Shown here piece by piece: positions 47,201 to 59,200 of a stretch of DNA of 64,000 nt (positions are counted from its first letter, which is position 1; every line of letters begins with the position of its first letter). The notes under the pieces are model-generated. The model worked only from the letters and a program-made list of their open reading frames with translations, made no database searches and was not told the DNA's origin. The stretch is from the NCBI GenBank assembly GCA_036268995.1, contig DATATB010000114.1:1-64000 (forward strand), in the 5' to 3' direction. A program made the position numbers and the translations under genes. Source of the stretch: DATATB01 sp036268995. Lineage in GTDB: Bacteria > Planctomycetota > Planctomycetia > Pirellulales > PNKZ01.

Positions 47201-50200
47201 ACCGTCGTTGACCGTGATCGTTTCCGTGGATGTGCCGGTGGCATTGGCCGGTTGCAGGTTGAGCGTGCCGCCGGAAATGCTCACCCCGTTGGAGCTGGTA
47301 ATGCCGGGGAAGGTATTGACCGTGATGTTGCCGCCCAGCGACAGGCTGGTGCCGGCGGAGAGATTGATCGCCGCGCTGGAGTTCTGCCCTTCGACCATCG
47401 TGATGGCGCCGATTCGTTCGCCGCCGGAGGTCCCGTTGCCAATTCCCACGACCGTCGTGGTGCCACCCGCGCCGCCGGCCAGGCTGACGCTGTTAGCGAG
47501 CAGGGGCACGACGTTGAAGGTGGTGCTCCCGTTTCCGCCCGTGGCGAGGATGGCCCCGCCGAACTGCACCGTGTACACCGTGGTCGTGACGCCGCCGCTG
47601 ATCGTCGGCGCCGGCGCGGTGGCCGTGGCGTTGGTGCCGCCGATGGTCGACAGCGCTTGCAGAGCCGCTGTCACGGCGGCCGCGGTGGCATCGTAATCCA
47701 AGGGCGAAGTCGTCTGGCCGTTGTACGTCAGCGTGAACTGCCCGCCGGTGGCCGTCACCGTGACCGTCTGGGACAGCGGATTGCCGTTGACGGTCGCCGT
47801 GCCGATGCCGGTATCCGCGTTGGCCGCCGGGAAGCTGATCGTGCCGAGGAGGAACTCGCTGACCGCGGTCCCACGGGCTACGTACAGGTCGCCGTTGGGG
47901 TCGAAAGCCATCGCGTAGGGCGTCGTGATCGAGATGGTGGCCGTCGGCGTCGTGCTTCCTGGACCGAACTCGACCACCGAATTGCTGCCCAGGTTGGCGA
48001 CGTACAAGTTGCCGCTGGAGTCGATAGCCATTGCGTCCGGAAGATTCAAACCGCTGGTGTACGTGGCGCCGGGCGTGGTGCTTCCCGGGGCAAACATGCT
48101 CACGCTCGAATTCCCGGCGCTGTCGTTGGCCACGTACAGGTTGCCGGAGGAGTCGACCACCAGGGCCGAAGGCTGGTTGATGCCGGTGGAATACGTGGCG
48201 CTGGGAGTCGTACTGTTCAGCGGGAACTGGGTGACCGTGTTGTTCCCGCTGTTGGCGACGTACAGGTTGCCGCTGGAATCGAGAGCCAGGGCGACGGGTT
48301 GGCTTAAGCCGGTGTAGGTGGCCTGGGGCGTCGTGTTGCCCGGCGTGAACAGGAGCACGCTATTGCCGCTACCGTTGGCGACGTAGAGATCGCCGCTGGA
48401 ATCGAACGCCAAGGCCGTCGCGCTGCCAGTACCGGTGGAATAGGTGTAAATCGGCGTCGTGTTGCCCGGGGCAAACTCGGTGACCGTGTTGCCGGTGCCG
48501 TTAGCCACGTACAGGTTGCCGTCGGAATCCACCGCCACGGCCACGGGGTTGTTTACGCCGGTCGAGTAAGTATTGAGGACGTTGGTCGATCCCGCGGCGT
48601 ACGACACCACCTTATTGCCCGAGTAGTCGGCCACGTACAGATTGCCGCTGGCGTCGAAGGCCAGCCCATCGGCATCCGCCAATCCGCCCGAGTAGGTGAT
48701 GCTGGGCGACGTGCTCACCGTGGTCGCCGCGACCGCAATCGCCGACGGGCTGGAGATGCCCGCAAACTTGATCGTGTAGATCGTCGTGACGGTCGAGCCG
48801 GCGGTCGCCGTGCTGCCGACCACGGTGACCGACCCACCGGGATTGGCAATGGCAGGCAAGGCGTTGAGGGCCGCCGCCACCGCCGTGGCCGAGGCGTTAT
48901 AGGCCAGGGCGAGAGTCGCCTGGTTACCGTAGCTGAGCGTGAACTGGCCGGCGCTGCCGGTGACTTCGACCGTTTGCTGGGCGTTGCCGCTGGCGGCGCT
49001 AACGCTGGCCGCGCTGGGCAGGCCGCCCAGGCTGATGCTGTTGATCGCGATCGGCTGGGCATTGAAGCCGGCCAGAGCGCCGGTGAACTCGACGGTGTAG
49101 AACGACACGCCGCCGGAGGTCGTGCCGTAGACGGCTACGTTGCCGGCGCCGATCGTCGACAGCGCGGCCAGCGCGTCTTGCACGTCGCCCACGCCGCCGG
49201 CGGCATTGGCCGGCGCGCCGAAGTTCAGCGTGCCCGTGGTCTGGCCGTTGTACGACAGCGAGAACTGCCCGCCGTTGCCGGCGATGGTCAGCAGTTGCGT
49301 GGCGTTGTCGCCGGGATTGGTCACCAGCGCGGTCACGCCGCCGGTGCTGAAGCCGGAGGCGGTGGCCGTGAGCGCCGGCAGGTCCATGCCCGCCAGGCTG
49401 CCGGTGAAGCTGACATAGTAGATGCTCGTGGTGGTGATGACGTTGGCCGAGACCGTGACCGAGGCGCCCGGCACGAGCTGGCCGAGCATCGCATCCAGGT
49501 CCGATTGCACCACGCTGTCGGGCGCGTTGTAAGCGATCGGCACGGTCGTCAGTCCGTCGAAACCGAGCGTGAAGGTGCCAGCGTTAGTCCCCGTCACCGT
49601 CACGGTTTGCAGCGTATTGGCCGCGATATTTTCCGAGACCGTATTCGCCCCGCCGATGCCCGAGATCACGATGCTCGCCAAGCTGCCAGCGAGCGCTAAC
49701 CCGGAGCTGGTTCCCACGATCGGCAGCACGTTCGAAGCGGTGACGGAGCCGCTTAACGTAATCGTGTAGGTGGTCGTGGTATTGCCGAAGGAGGTCGTGC
49801 TGTTCGGGACGACCGTCGCATTGCCCGACCCGATGTTGCTTAGGGTTTGCAAGGCCGACTGCACGCTTCCGGCACCCGTGGCCGGCGCGTTGAAAGCCAA
49901 GGCCGAGGTTGTCTGGTTGCCGTAGGTCAGCGTGAACTGGCCGGCGCTGGCCTGGACGGTAATGGTTTGCTGGAGCGCGCTGCCGTTGGCCGTGCCACTG
50001 CCGATGCCGGTGCCGGCGACTGCCGCGGGCACACTCAGCCCGGTCGGGATCAACGTGAATTCGTTGATCGTGTTGGCAGTGAAGTTCGAAGCATAAAGGT
50101 TTCCATTGGGGCCGAGTGCCAGATGATCGGGGAACGACAATCCCGTCAGCGTGCTTGTCGGCGTGGTACTGCCCGGCGCAAACACGCTCACCGTATTGCC

Positions 50201-53200
50201 GGAATTGTTGCTGACGTACAGGTTGCCGCTGGAATCGAACGCAAACGACGAGGGGCCGCTCAATCCCGTCAGCGTGGAAGTGGGCGTGAGGCTGCCGGGA
50301 GCAAACACGCTGACCGTGGTTCCATTGCCGCCAGCAGTGTTCGAGACATAGAGGTTGCCGTTCGAGTCGAATATGAGGCCGCGCGGGCTGTTCACCCCGG
50401 TGAGCACTGCGGTGGGCGTCGTGCTGCCCGGCGCGAATTCGCTCACGGTCGTGCCATCACCCGTGACGAACAGGTTGCCGTGCGAGTCGAACGCGAGCCG
50501 CAAGGCGCCGCCAGAAGGCGTCAGCGTGCTGCTGGGCGTCGTGCTGCCGGAGTTAAATACGCTCACCGTCTGGTTGCCGCCGTTGCCAACGTAAAGCTTG
50601 CCGCCGGAGAACGCCATGGAGGTCGGGTCTTGCACACCCGTGAGCGTCTTCATGGCCGTCGTGCTGCCCGGGCTGAAGACGCTGATCGTGTTGGCCTTCG
50701 CGTTGGCAACGTAGATGTTGCCGCTTGAGTCGAAAGCGATGGCCGTGGGTCCGCTCAACCCGGTGAGCGTTGATGTCGGGCTCGTAGCGCCGGGATTGAA
50801 CACGCTCACGGTGGTGCCGACTCCACCGAGGCCGTAATTACCGACGTAGAGATTGCCGCTGCCGTCAAAAGCCATCCACTCCGGATTGCCCAGCCCCGTG
50901 AGGGTGTTGCTGGGAGTCGTGCTCAGCCCAGTGCCGCTATTGACTGTGATCGCGCTGGGGCTGGCAATGCCCGAGAAGGCGATGGTATAGATCGTCGTGG
51001 TCGCGCCGCCAACCGTCGCACTTCCTCCGGCAGTGGAAACGGTAACGCTGCCACTGGATCCGTTGATTGCACTGAGTGCATTGAGCGCGGATTGCACCTG
51101 GGCTGCGGTCGCGTTGAAGGCGAGCACGGTAGTCGTGTTGCCGCCGTAACTGAGCGAGAATTGGCCGGCGCTAGCCGTGATTTCGATAGCCTGCGTCGCG
51201 TTACCGCTGGCGGCGCTGGTGCGGGTAATCGTGGGCAGCGAGCTGACGGCGGTCGTGTTGACCGCGATCGGATTGACGTTCACGCCGGCCATCGCGCCGA
51301 CGAACTCGATCGTGTAAACCGTCGCGCCGCTGACCGTCGTGCCGTACACGACCGCGTTGCCGGGGCCAATCGACGACAGCGCGGTCAGCGCATCTTGCAC
51401 ATCGCCGGCGCCGCCGCTGGAATTGGCCGGCGCGCCGACCGCGATCGGGGCGGTCGTCTGGCCATTGTAGGTGAGCGTGAACTGCTGGCCGGAGGAGACC
51501 GTCAGCGTTTGCACGGCGTTGTCGCCGGGATTGGCCACGGCCACCGCCGCGGTGCCGCCGCTCGCGGTCAGTCCGGTCGCACTGAGCGTCAGTGCCGGCA
51601 CGTTGGCGCCGGCCAGGCTGCCGCCGAAGGTGATCGTGTAGATGTTGGTGAGCGTGGTGCTGCCGGTGCTGGCGAGAGTGACAGTGACATTGGCCCCGGG
51701 GACGCTCTGGGCGAGCATCGTGGTCAGCGCGCTCTGCACCGTCGCCGCCGAAGCGTTGTACGCGATCGACGTCGGCGTAACACCGTTGTAACTCAGGCTG
51801 AACGTGCCGCCGCTGGAAATCACCGTCACGTTTTGCACCGTGCTGGCCGGCGAGGAACTCGAAGTCAAGGTATCCAATTGGCCGGTGCTGTTGATCGTCA
51901 CGGCGGCCGTATCGAGGATTTGCTCAGAGCTGGCCAAATCGAGCGTGGCGGCGCCGGAAATGTTGTCGCCCACGACGACCGGGCCTTGCAGCGCATTGGC
52001 CGCCGTCTTGGCCAGCACCAGCGTGCCTTCATTGATCGTCGTTTGACCGGTGTAGCTGTTGGCCGCGGGACCGGCGAAGACCAGCGTGCCGGCACCGACC
52101 TTATCCAGGCCGTCGAGAAGGATGGTTTGCTGGATCCCGCCATCCAGCGTCAACTGGCCGGCGTCAGTACCCACCGTGGTGAAAATGTTGACGGCCGCCG
52201 GGGCCAGGGTAAACGTCGTGGTGCCGTTGCCCCAGGTGGTCGTGCCGCTGACATTGCGCAGCGCGCCGAGCCCTTGGCCCACGCCGGTGTAGTTGCCTGC
52301 GAAGCCCATGCCGCCAGAGATGGTCAGCGGCTCGTCGCCGATCGTCAGATTGCCCACCAGGTCCAGTTCTGCGCCGTTGGCCACCGTGGTGCCCTGTTCG
52401 CCGGGCAGTAAGGTGGCGACCGTCGCCGTCCCCCCGGTGCTGATACCCGAGGTCGTGATTGCGGGTATGGCGGCGCTGGCCAGCGAACCGCCGAAAATAA
52501 TGTAGATAGTCTCGGCCGTGGCACTGGTCGGGACGATGTCCACCGTGACGTTGCCGCCGAGGCCGCCGATGCTCGCAAACGTGCTGGCATTCAGTTCGGA
52601 GGCAATCGTCGCGGCGGTATCGGTGAAGTTTACTGTCTGGCTCGAGCCGTTGAAATTCAGCGTGAAGGACGTGGCGGTGGCCGTCACCGCAATCGTCTGG
52701 ATGGCATTCTGCCCGGCCGCGCCCAGGCCGTTGCTGCTGGCGACTTCGAGCACCCCGGTGGTGTCGGTGACCAGGCCGGTAAACGAGTTGTTGCCGGCGA
52801 GTACCAGCGTGCCATTGCTGGCCTTGGCGATGCCGTGGTTGAAGCTGCTCTCGCTCATGTTGCCGGCCAGCGTGACGACGGTTTCCGGATCGTCGACCGT
52901 GATGGTGGTCGTGGCGGCTTGCAGCGCCTCGGGCGCGGCGGTCGTGAGCGTCAGCGCGTTGACGCCGCCAAAATCGCGGCGGCCGCCGAGGGTCAATGCC
53001 GTGCCATTCATGATGAACGGGTTGGTCAGCGTGATCGAGCTGCTGCCGGTGCTGTCGGCCCACAGCACCCCCGATGTCAGGGTCAGCACGCTGGTGCCCA
53101 AAGCCGTGTTGCTGCCTACGTCCAGGATGCCGCCATTGAGGATCGTGCCGCCGCCGGTGCCGGCCGTGGCCGCTGCCAGGGAAATCGTCCCGGTGCCGGT

Positions 53201-56200
53201 TTCGGCCTTCGACTGCGCCAAGGTGACGGTGACCGGCTCATCGGCGAAATCGCCGGTAAAGGTCAGCGAAAACACGCCGGCCGTGGCGGTCGTGCCGACC
53301 ACGATGTCGTTGGCGTTGAAGAACCCGGAGAAGGGTGCAGCCATGCCGGCCGCGTTGATGTTGGCCTGTAGTGTGGCCGCCGACATGCCGCTGGAGTAGG
53401 CGAAGGGATTGGTCGGGTTGCCATCGATCGTCAAGATGAGCGAGGCGCCGGTGACCGTCGTGGGAATCGTCAAATTGTTCTGCTGGTTGACGCCGCCGCC
53501 CGCGCCGTAGGTGTTGCCCGAGTTGCTCAACAGCAGGCCGCCGGCGCCGGCCTTGCTGATGCCGCCGTCGCTGACCACGCCCGTGATTTCCAGGTCGTCG
53601 TTCTCGACGCCGTCGGCGACGGTGATCGTCCGCAGCAGCCCGCCCAAATCGAGATTGGCGCTAATCACGGCCTGCGCGCCGACGTTGTACGCAATGTTGC
53701 CAAACAGTTCAACCGTGCCGCCGATAAGGGCCGAGCCGGCGGCCGACTGGCCCTTCAGCGGCTGGACGTTGGCGGCGGTAATCGTGCCGCTGAACACCAC
53801 CGTGTAAACCGTGCTGTCCAGGTTGGCGGTCACGGTGGCGTTGCTGGCGCCGACCGACGACAGCGCCTGCAACGCGGCCTGCACCTGGGCGGCCGTCGCG
53901 CCCACAGTGAGCGGGGTAGTCGTCTGGCCGGCGTAGCTTAGCGTGAAGGTGCTGACGGCGGCACTGACAGTCACCAATTGCGTCAGCGTGGTGCCGCCGG
54001 CCACGGGCAGGCTGCCGCCCAACAGGCCGATGCCTGTGACCGTCAGCGGCTGCATGTTGCCGGCGTTAATCGTGCCGCCGAACAACACGGTGAATGCATT
54101 GCCGGCCGCGTTCACGGCCACGGTAGCGTTGCCGGTGCCGATCGACGACAGCGCCTGCAAGGCGGCTTGCACCTGCCCGGCCGTCGAGTTGTAAGCCAAC
54201 TGGCCGGTCGTCTGGCCGCCATAGGACAGCGTGAACGAGCCGGCGGTGGCGCTGATGTTGACGGTCTGCGTCAGCGCGTTATCGCCGGTCACGCTGCCCC
54301 CGTCCATCGTCAGGGAGCCGATCGCGACCTGCTGGCCGTTGAGATCGAGCGTGCCGTTGAGGTTGACGGTCACGGCGGACCCGGTGCCGATTTGGGCAGT
54401 ACCGGCGCCCGTTACGACTTGCACCACGGCGGTCGTGCCGGGCACGTTGTTGCCGATGACCAGGGTGCCGTTGAGCGCGTTGACGTTGGCCTTGTCCAGC
54501 AGCAAGGTGCCGGAGTCGACGGTGGTCGTGGTAGTGCTATTGTTCGTAGTGCCGGTGCCGCCGTATTCCAGCGTGCCGCCGCCGACCAGCGTCATGCCGC
54601 TGCTGACGGTGCCGCCGACGTTGAACAGGGAGTTGGTGAGCACGTTCACCAGCGGTGTCTGGCCCCAGGTGACGTTGCCGCCCCAGGTGGTCGAGCCGGT
54701 ATTTACGACCAGCGCCGCGAGCGGGACGTAGAGCGTCCCCACGTTCGCGGCGGGATCAACCGAGAGTGCTTCGTTGCTGCTCGTGCTCAGCGTGCCGTCC
54801 AGTTGTAACTGCGCGCCCAGGGCCACGGTCGTGGTCGCGGCGGCCGCCTGCGCCCCGAAGGCCGTGGCGGTTTGCACGTCGACCACGCCGCCGGTGATCG
54901 CCATGCTGCCCGTGAAGGCCGTGGCGGCGACCGTGGGTGTGGCGAAGGTCACCTCGGGAGTGCCGAGATTGGTGCCGGCCACGCTGGCCAGGGTCAGGCC
55001 GGCCTTGCCGGTGATCACGCTGTTGAACGTCACCGTGCCGGCGTTAAAGACCACACCGGCATTGCCGGCGAAATCGAGCGCGCCCAGGCTGATGGCGTTC
55101 CCGGTGCCGTCGTTGATGAAATCGGACGTCGTGACGATGCCGCTGCCGCTGAGCGAGATGCCGTTGCCCAGGATCGTGATCGAGGTGAGGGTCAAGGTGC
55201 CCGTCAACGTCTGGCTGGCAGTGACCACCACGTTGGCGTTCGCCGGCGCCGCGGACAGCGGATGCGTGGCGTCTGCAAGGTAATAGGCGCTGCCGTCGGC
55301 CGAGGACACGCCGAACAAGTTCGTAAAGTTGGTGCCGCCGACCTCGAGGTCATTTACCTGGCCGGCCAGGTTGACGATCGTGGCCCAGGGCAGGACGGGC
55401 GTGATTAAGCCGAAGCCCGCGTCGATCAGTTGGTAGTTGCCGGTAGCGCCGACATTGATGGGCGTGACCCCGCTATCGGTTGAAATGCCGGTGACGAAGG
55501 TGACCGTGCCGCCGATGGCCGCCTGCGTCAGGTTGTTCATGTCCAGGATCAACGGTTCGCCGTTGTAGAACGATTCGAACACGCTTTGGATATTGCCGCT
55601 CAAATTGACGTTGGGCAACGTATCGGGACCGGCGCTGGCGTTGGTGGTGCTGGTCGAAGCGCCTTCGTAAATGAACGTGCCGCCGGCGAGATTCAGGACG
55701 CTGCTGCCGGTAAAGCGCGAGGAAACGTCGTCGTTGTTGGCGGAAGTCAACACTTGCGTCAACTCGGCGTTGCTCACGCTCGAGCTGATACCCGTGTAGG
55801 GCGTATTGTTGTTGTCGGCCACGAGCGTGCCGCCGGTATTGATGGTGAGCGTTCCGCCCATGACGGTGGCGCCGACCAGGTCGACGATGCCGGCGTTGAT
55901 GTTGTACGAGCCGCTGAAATTGCCGTCGCTGGCGCTGCCGAGCCAGACGGTGCCGCCGAGTCCCGGCGAGGTGGTGCCCAGCGTCTGGGTGATCGCGGAG
56001 CTTCCGCCCAACCCGGCCGAGATCAACAGTTCGGCGTTGGTGGATGGAATGAGCGGAACGTTGATCGTCCAAGTGCTGGCGGTGCCCGACGGAGTGAACG
56101 CGCTGGGCGTTGCGCTCGAACCCTCGACATAGACCGGCTGGGCGTTGCCGTCGGTGGCGCCGAAGGGGGTGACCGTAAGGTTCGTGAACAGCAAGTTGCC

Positions 56201-59200
56201 GCTCGCGCCCAGGTTCATCTGTGCGCTTTCGGTCTCGCCCATATTGAGCGTCAGAATGCCGATGTTATCGATCAACTGATTGCTGACCCCGTTGCCGTTG
56301 GTCATGTCGAACAAGCCGGAGGTGCCGACGACGACGGTCGGGGAATACGTGCCCGTCCCGTCGGCCCCGCCTAACTGGTAGCTGGGGGCGCCGCTGGTGC
56401 TGTAGCGCAAGATGTCGGCGCCCGGCAGGCCGCCGCCATCTCCCACGGTGATCGTGGCCGGGGACGGCGGGGCGGCCGTGACCGACCCGCCCAGGGCAAA
56501 GCCGCCCTGACTGTCCAGGAGGATTTCGCCCTGTTCGACGTTCGTGGCGCCGGTGAAAGTGTTGGCGATTCCGCCGGCGATGGTGAGTGTGCCATAGCCC
56601 ACCTTGTTGATGCCGCCGACGCCGCTGATGATTTGCGCCGCGGTACCCCCGGCCAGGACGAGGTTGTCGACGTCGGTGATCGGGTTGGCCGGGTTCAGCG
56701 AGCCGGCATCGACGCCGATCGTGGCACCGGCAACCAGCGCTAACGCGCCGTTAAGCGTCAGCGTATCGGTCGAAGAAGGGTTGTTGTCCCGCATCCGCAA
56801 CGCGCCGACGGGCACGCCGTTGAACCCGGAACCGCCGACCGAAAAGTTGTAGGCCTGGACGATCGAATTGCTGGGAATGTTCAGGTCGAGTTCGGCATTG
56901 GCGCTGACCGTGACCGTCGCCGGCGTGGTGCCGTTGGCGCCAAAGGCACTGCCGTTGGTCATCATCAGGATGCCGGCCGAAACGGTGGTATTGAAGTAGT
57001 TCGAACTGACGGCGTTCATCGTTAGCACGCCGGTGCCGGTCTTGGTCAGCGTTTGCCCCGTCGTGGCCTGGGGCGCAAATGGGGCGGCCAAGATGACCGG
57101 CGCGTTGAAGTTCGCCGAGATCGTGAAGGCCGCCGTCGAGGTATTGGCGAAGGTCACGCCGGGAACGAGCGTTTGTCCGGCCGTTCCCAGCGTCAGCCCG
57201 CCGCTGTCGAGGTTCGTCAGCGTAAAGGCGCCGGCGGTCAGCGTGGTGCTAAAGGTCAGCGGGTTGAACCCGCCGACCGTGGAGCTGCCCGCGAGTGTGA
57301 TGTTGTTGGCGACCACCGCCGAGGCTACCGTCGCGTTCGCTCCGCCAGAGCCGACGGCCGTAAACGTGCCCGGGCTGGTCTGGCTTAGCGCGCCGATCAG
57401 CGAGATGGCGTAAGTCGTGGCCCCGTTGAAATTCGAAGCGGTGACCGACACGTTGCCGGCGCCGATCGACGACAGGGCTGCCAGCGCCGCCTGCACCGCG
57501 CTGGCCGAAGCATTGTAGCTTAGCGACGTCGTGGTCTTGCCGTTGTAGGTGATTTTGAAGGTGGCAGCCCCGCCGCCGATGACGGTGACCGTTTCGGTAT
57601 AGTCGGAGCGCAGCGTGCCGCCGGCCAAAGTGATCACGTTGCCGGTGTTCGAGGTGCCCGCCGGGCCCAGCGCGCCGCCGGTGCCCACGGCCAGCGTGCC
57701 GGCCGTTACGGTAACCGCGCCGGTGAGGTTCGTATTGTCGTTGGTCAGCTCGACCGTGCCGGTGCCGAGCTTGTTGATCACGGCAGTGACTTGCGAGGGG
57801 AACGAGACCGGTGTGGAGATCACCAGGTCGTCCGCGGTGTGCCCGGTGGTGGTCGAGAGCGTGGTGATGTTCACCGTAATGTTGCGGGTGGCCGGCGTGC
57901 TGGAACCATCGAACACCAACTGGCCGGTGCCGATCGTGCCTGACACGTCGCCGTTGGTGATCGTGGCCGAGGGCGAACCGACCGAAAACGTCTGGGCGAC
58001 GAGGGTGGTGGTGCCGAGTTCCATCGAGCTGACGACGATGCTGCCGGTGTTGTTGGTGCCGTTGCCCATCGTCAGCGTGCCCGTCGTGCCGAGCGAAACC
58101 TCCGCGCTTGCGCTGGTTCCGGTCTCCAAGGTCAGCGCGGTGGTCCCGACCAGCAGTTGGTTGTTGTTGTTCAGCGAGAGCAAGCCGGTGGTGGCGACCG
58201 TCACGGCGTCGTTGGGATCGATTTCGTTGGTGCCGTTGAGGATCACCTGGTCCGAGCCGGCGCCGCCCACGTCGTTGCCGATCACCAGCGAACCACCGCT
58301 GGCCAGCGCGTCGGAGTTGCCGCTGACGCCGAGGCCCTTGTTCAGGATCAGCACGCCTTCGCTGACCGTCGTGGTGCCGGTGTAGGTGTTGGGCGCCGTA
58401 TCGCCCGATCCGCCGCCGAGGATGAGCGCGCCTGGCAGCAGCTTCGTGATTCCGAGCCCGCTGCCGCTGATCACGCCGGCCAGCGTCAATTGTCCGCCGG
58501 CATCGGTGCCGATGATGGACGTGGCCGCCAGCGCGATGTTGGCGTCCCAAGACGACACCGAGCCGGCGTATTCCCGCAGCGCGCCACTGTTGACCAGACC
58601 GTTGCCGGCCAGCGACAGCGTGCCTTCGACGACGCGGGCTCCCTGCAATTGCAAGGCGGCGCCGGAGGCGACCGTGGTGCCTCCCGCCGTGCCGCCCAGC
58701 GCGGTGCTGTTGTAGCTGTACAACAGCGAGTTGGGGTTCAGCGTCAGCGTCGTGGCGGCCAGCGTGGAGTTAGTGAAGGTGATCGTGTAGGTCGTGCCGG
58801 TTTTGGTGACGGTCACGGGGTTCAGGCTCAGACCCGTGAGCGCATTCAGGGCAGCCGCCACTGTGGCCGCGGTCGCATTGTATGCGATTGCCGTGGTCGT
58901 CGTGGTGCCGATCGTGCCGTAACCCAGCGTGAAGGTGCCGCCGGTGGCATTGATCGTGACCAACTGCTGCGTCGTGCTGATATTGATCGGCCCGGCAGCC
59001 GGCGTGACCGCTGCATTGGAAAGCGTAACCAAGATCGGCGTCTGGGCGGTGGCCAGCGATCCGATAAAGCTGACGATGTAGACGTTGCCGCTGCCCGTGA
59101 CCTGCACGTTGCTGCCGACACTGCCCAGGGCCTGGAGCGCCGTCAGCACCGTGCTGGCCGAGGCTCCATCTTGCAACGGAGCGGTGGTCTGCCCGTCGAA

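Noticed and set aside
44498..48307. A 1,269-codon open frame on the plus strand opposite the giant gene
   Set aside because: Its product is a His/Arg/Gly/Ala-rich string without any fold-like pattern, as expected from reading Thr/Ala/Gly/Val codons backwards in GC-rich DNA. The minus strand has clear repeat domains throughout.
47430..51850. CRISPR-like or satellite array suggested by the regular DNA repeats in the giant gene
   Set aside because: The periodicity follows protein blades and modules in frame; copies are diverged and there are no unique spacers between constant repeats.
57249..58550. Overlapping frames on both strands at 57-59.7 kb in other frames
   Set aside because: Arg/His-rich shadows of the giant gene with no recognisable motif.
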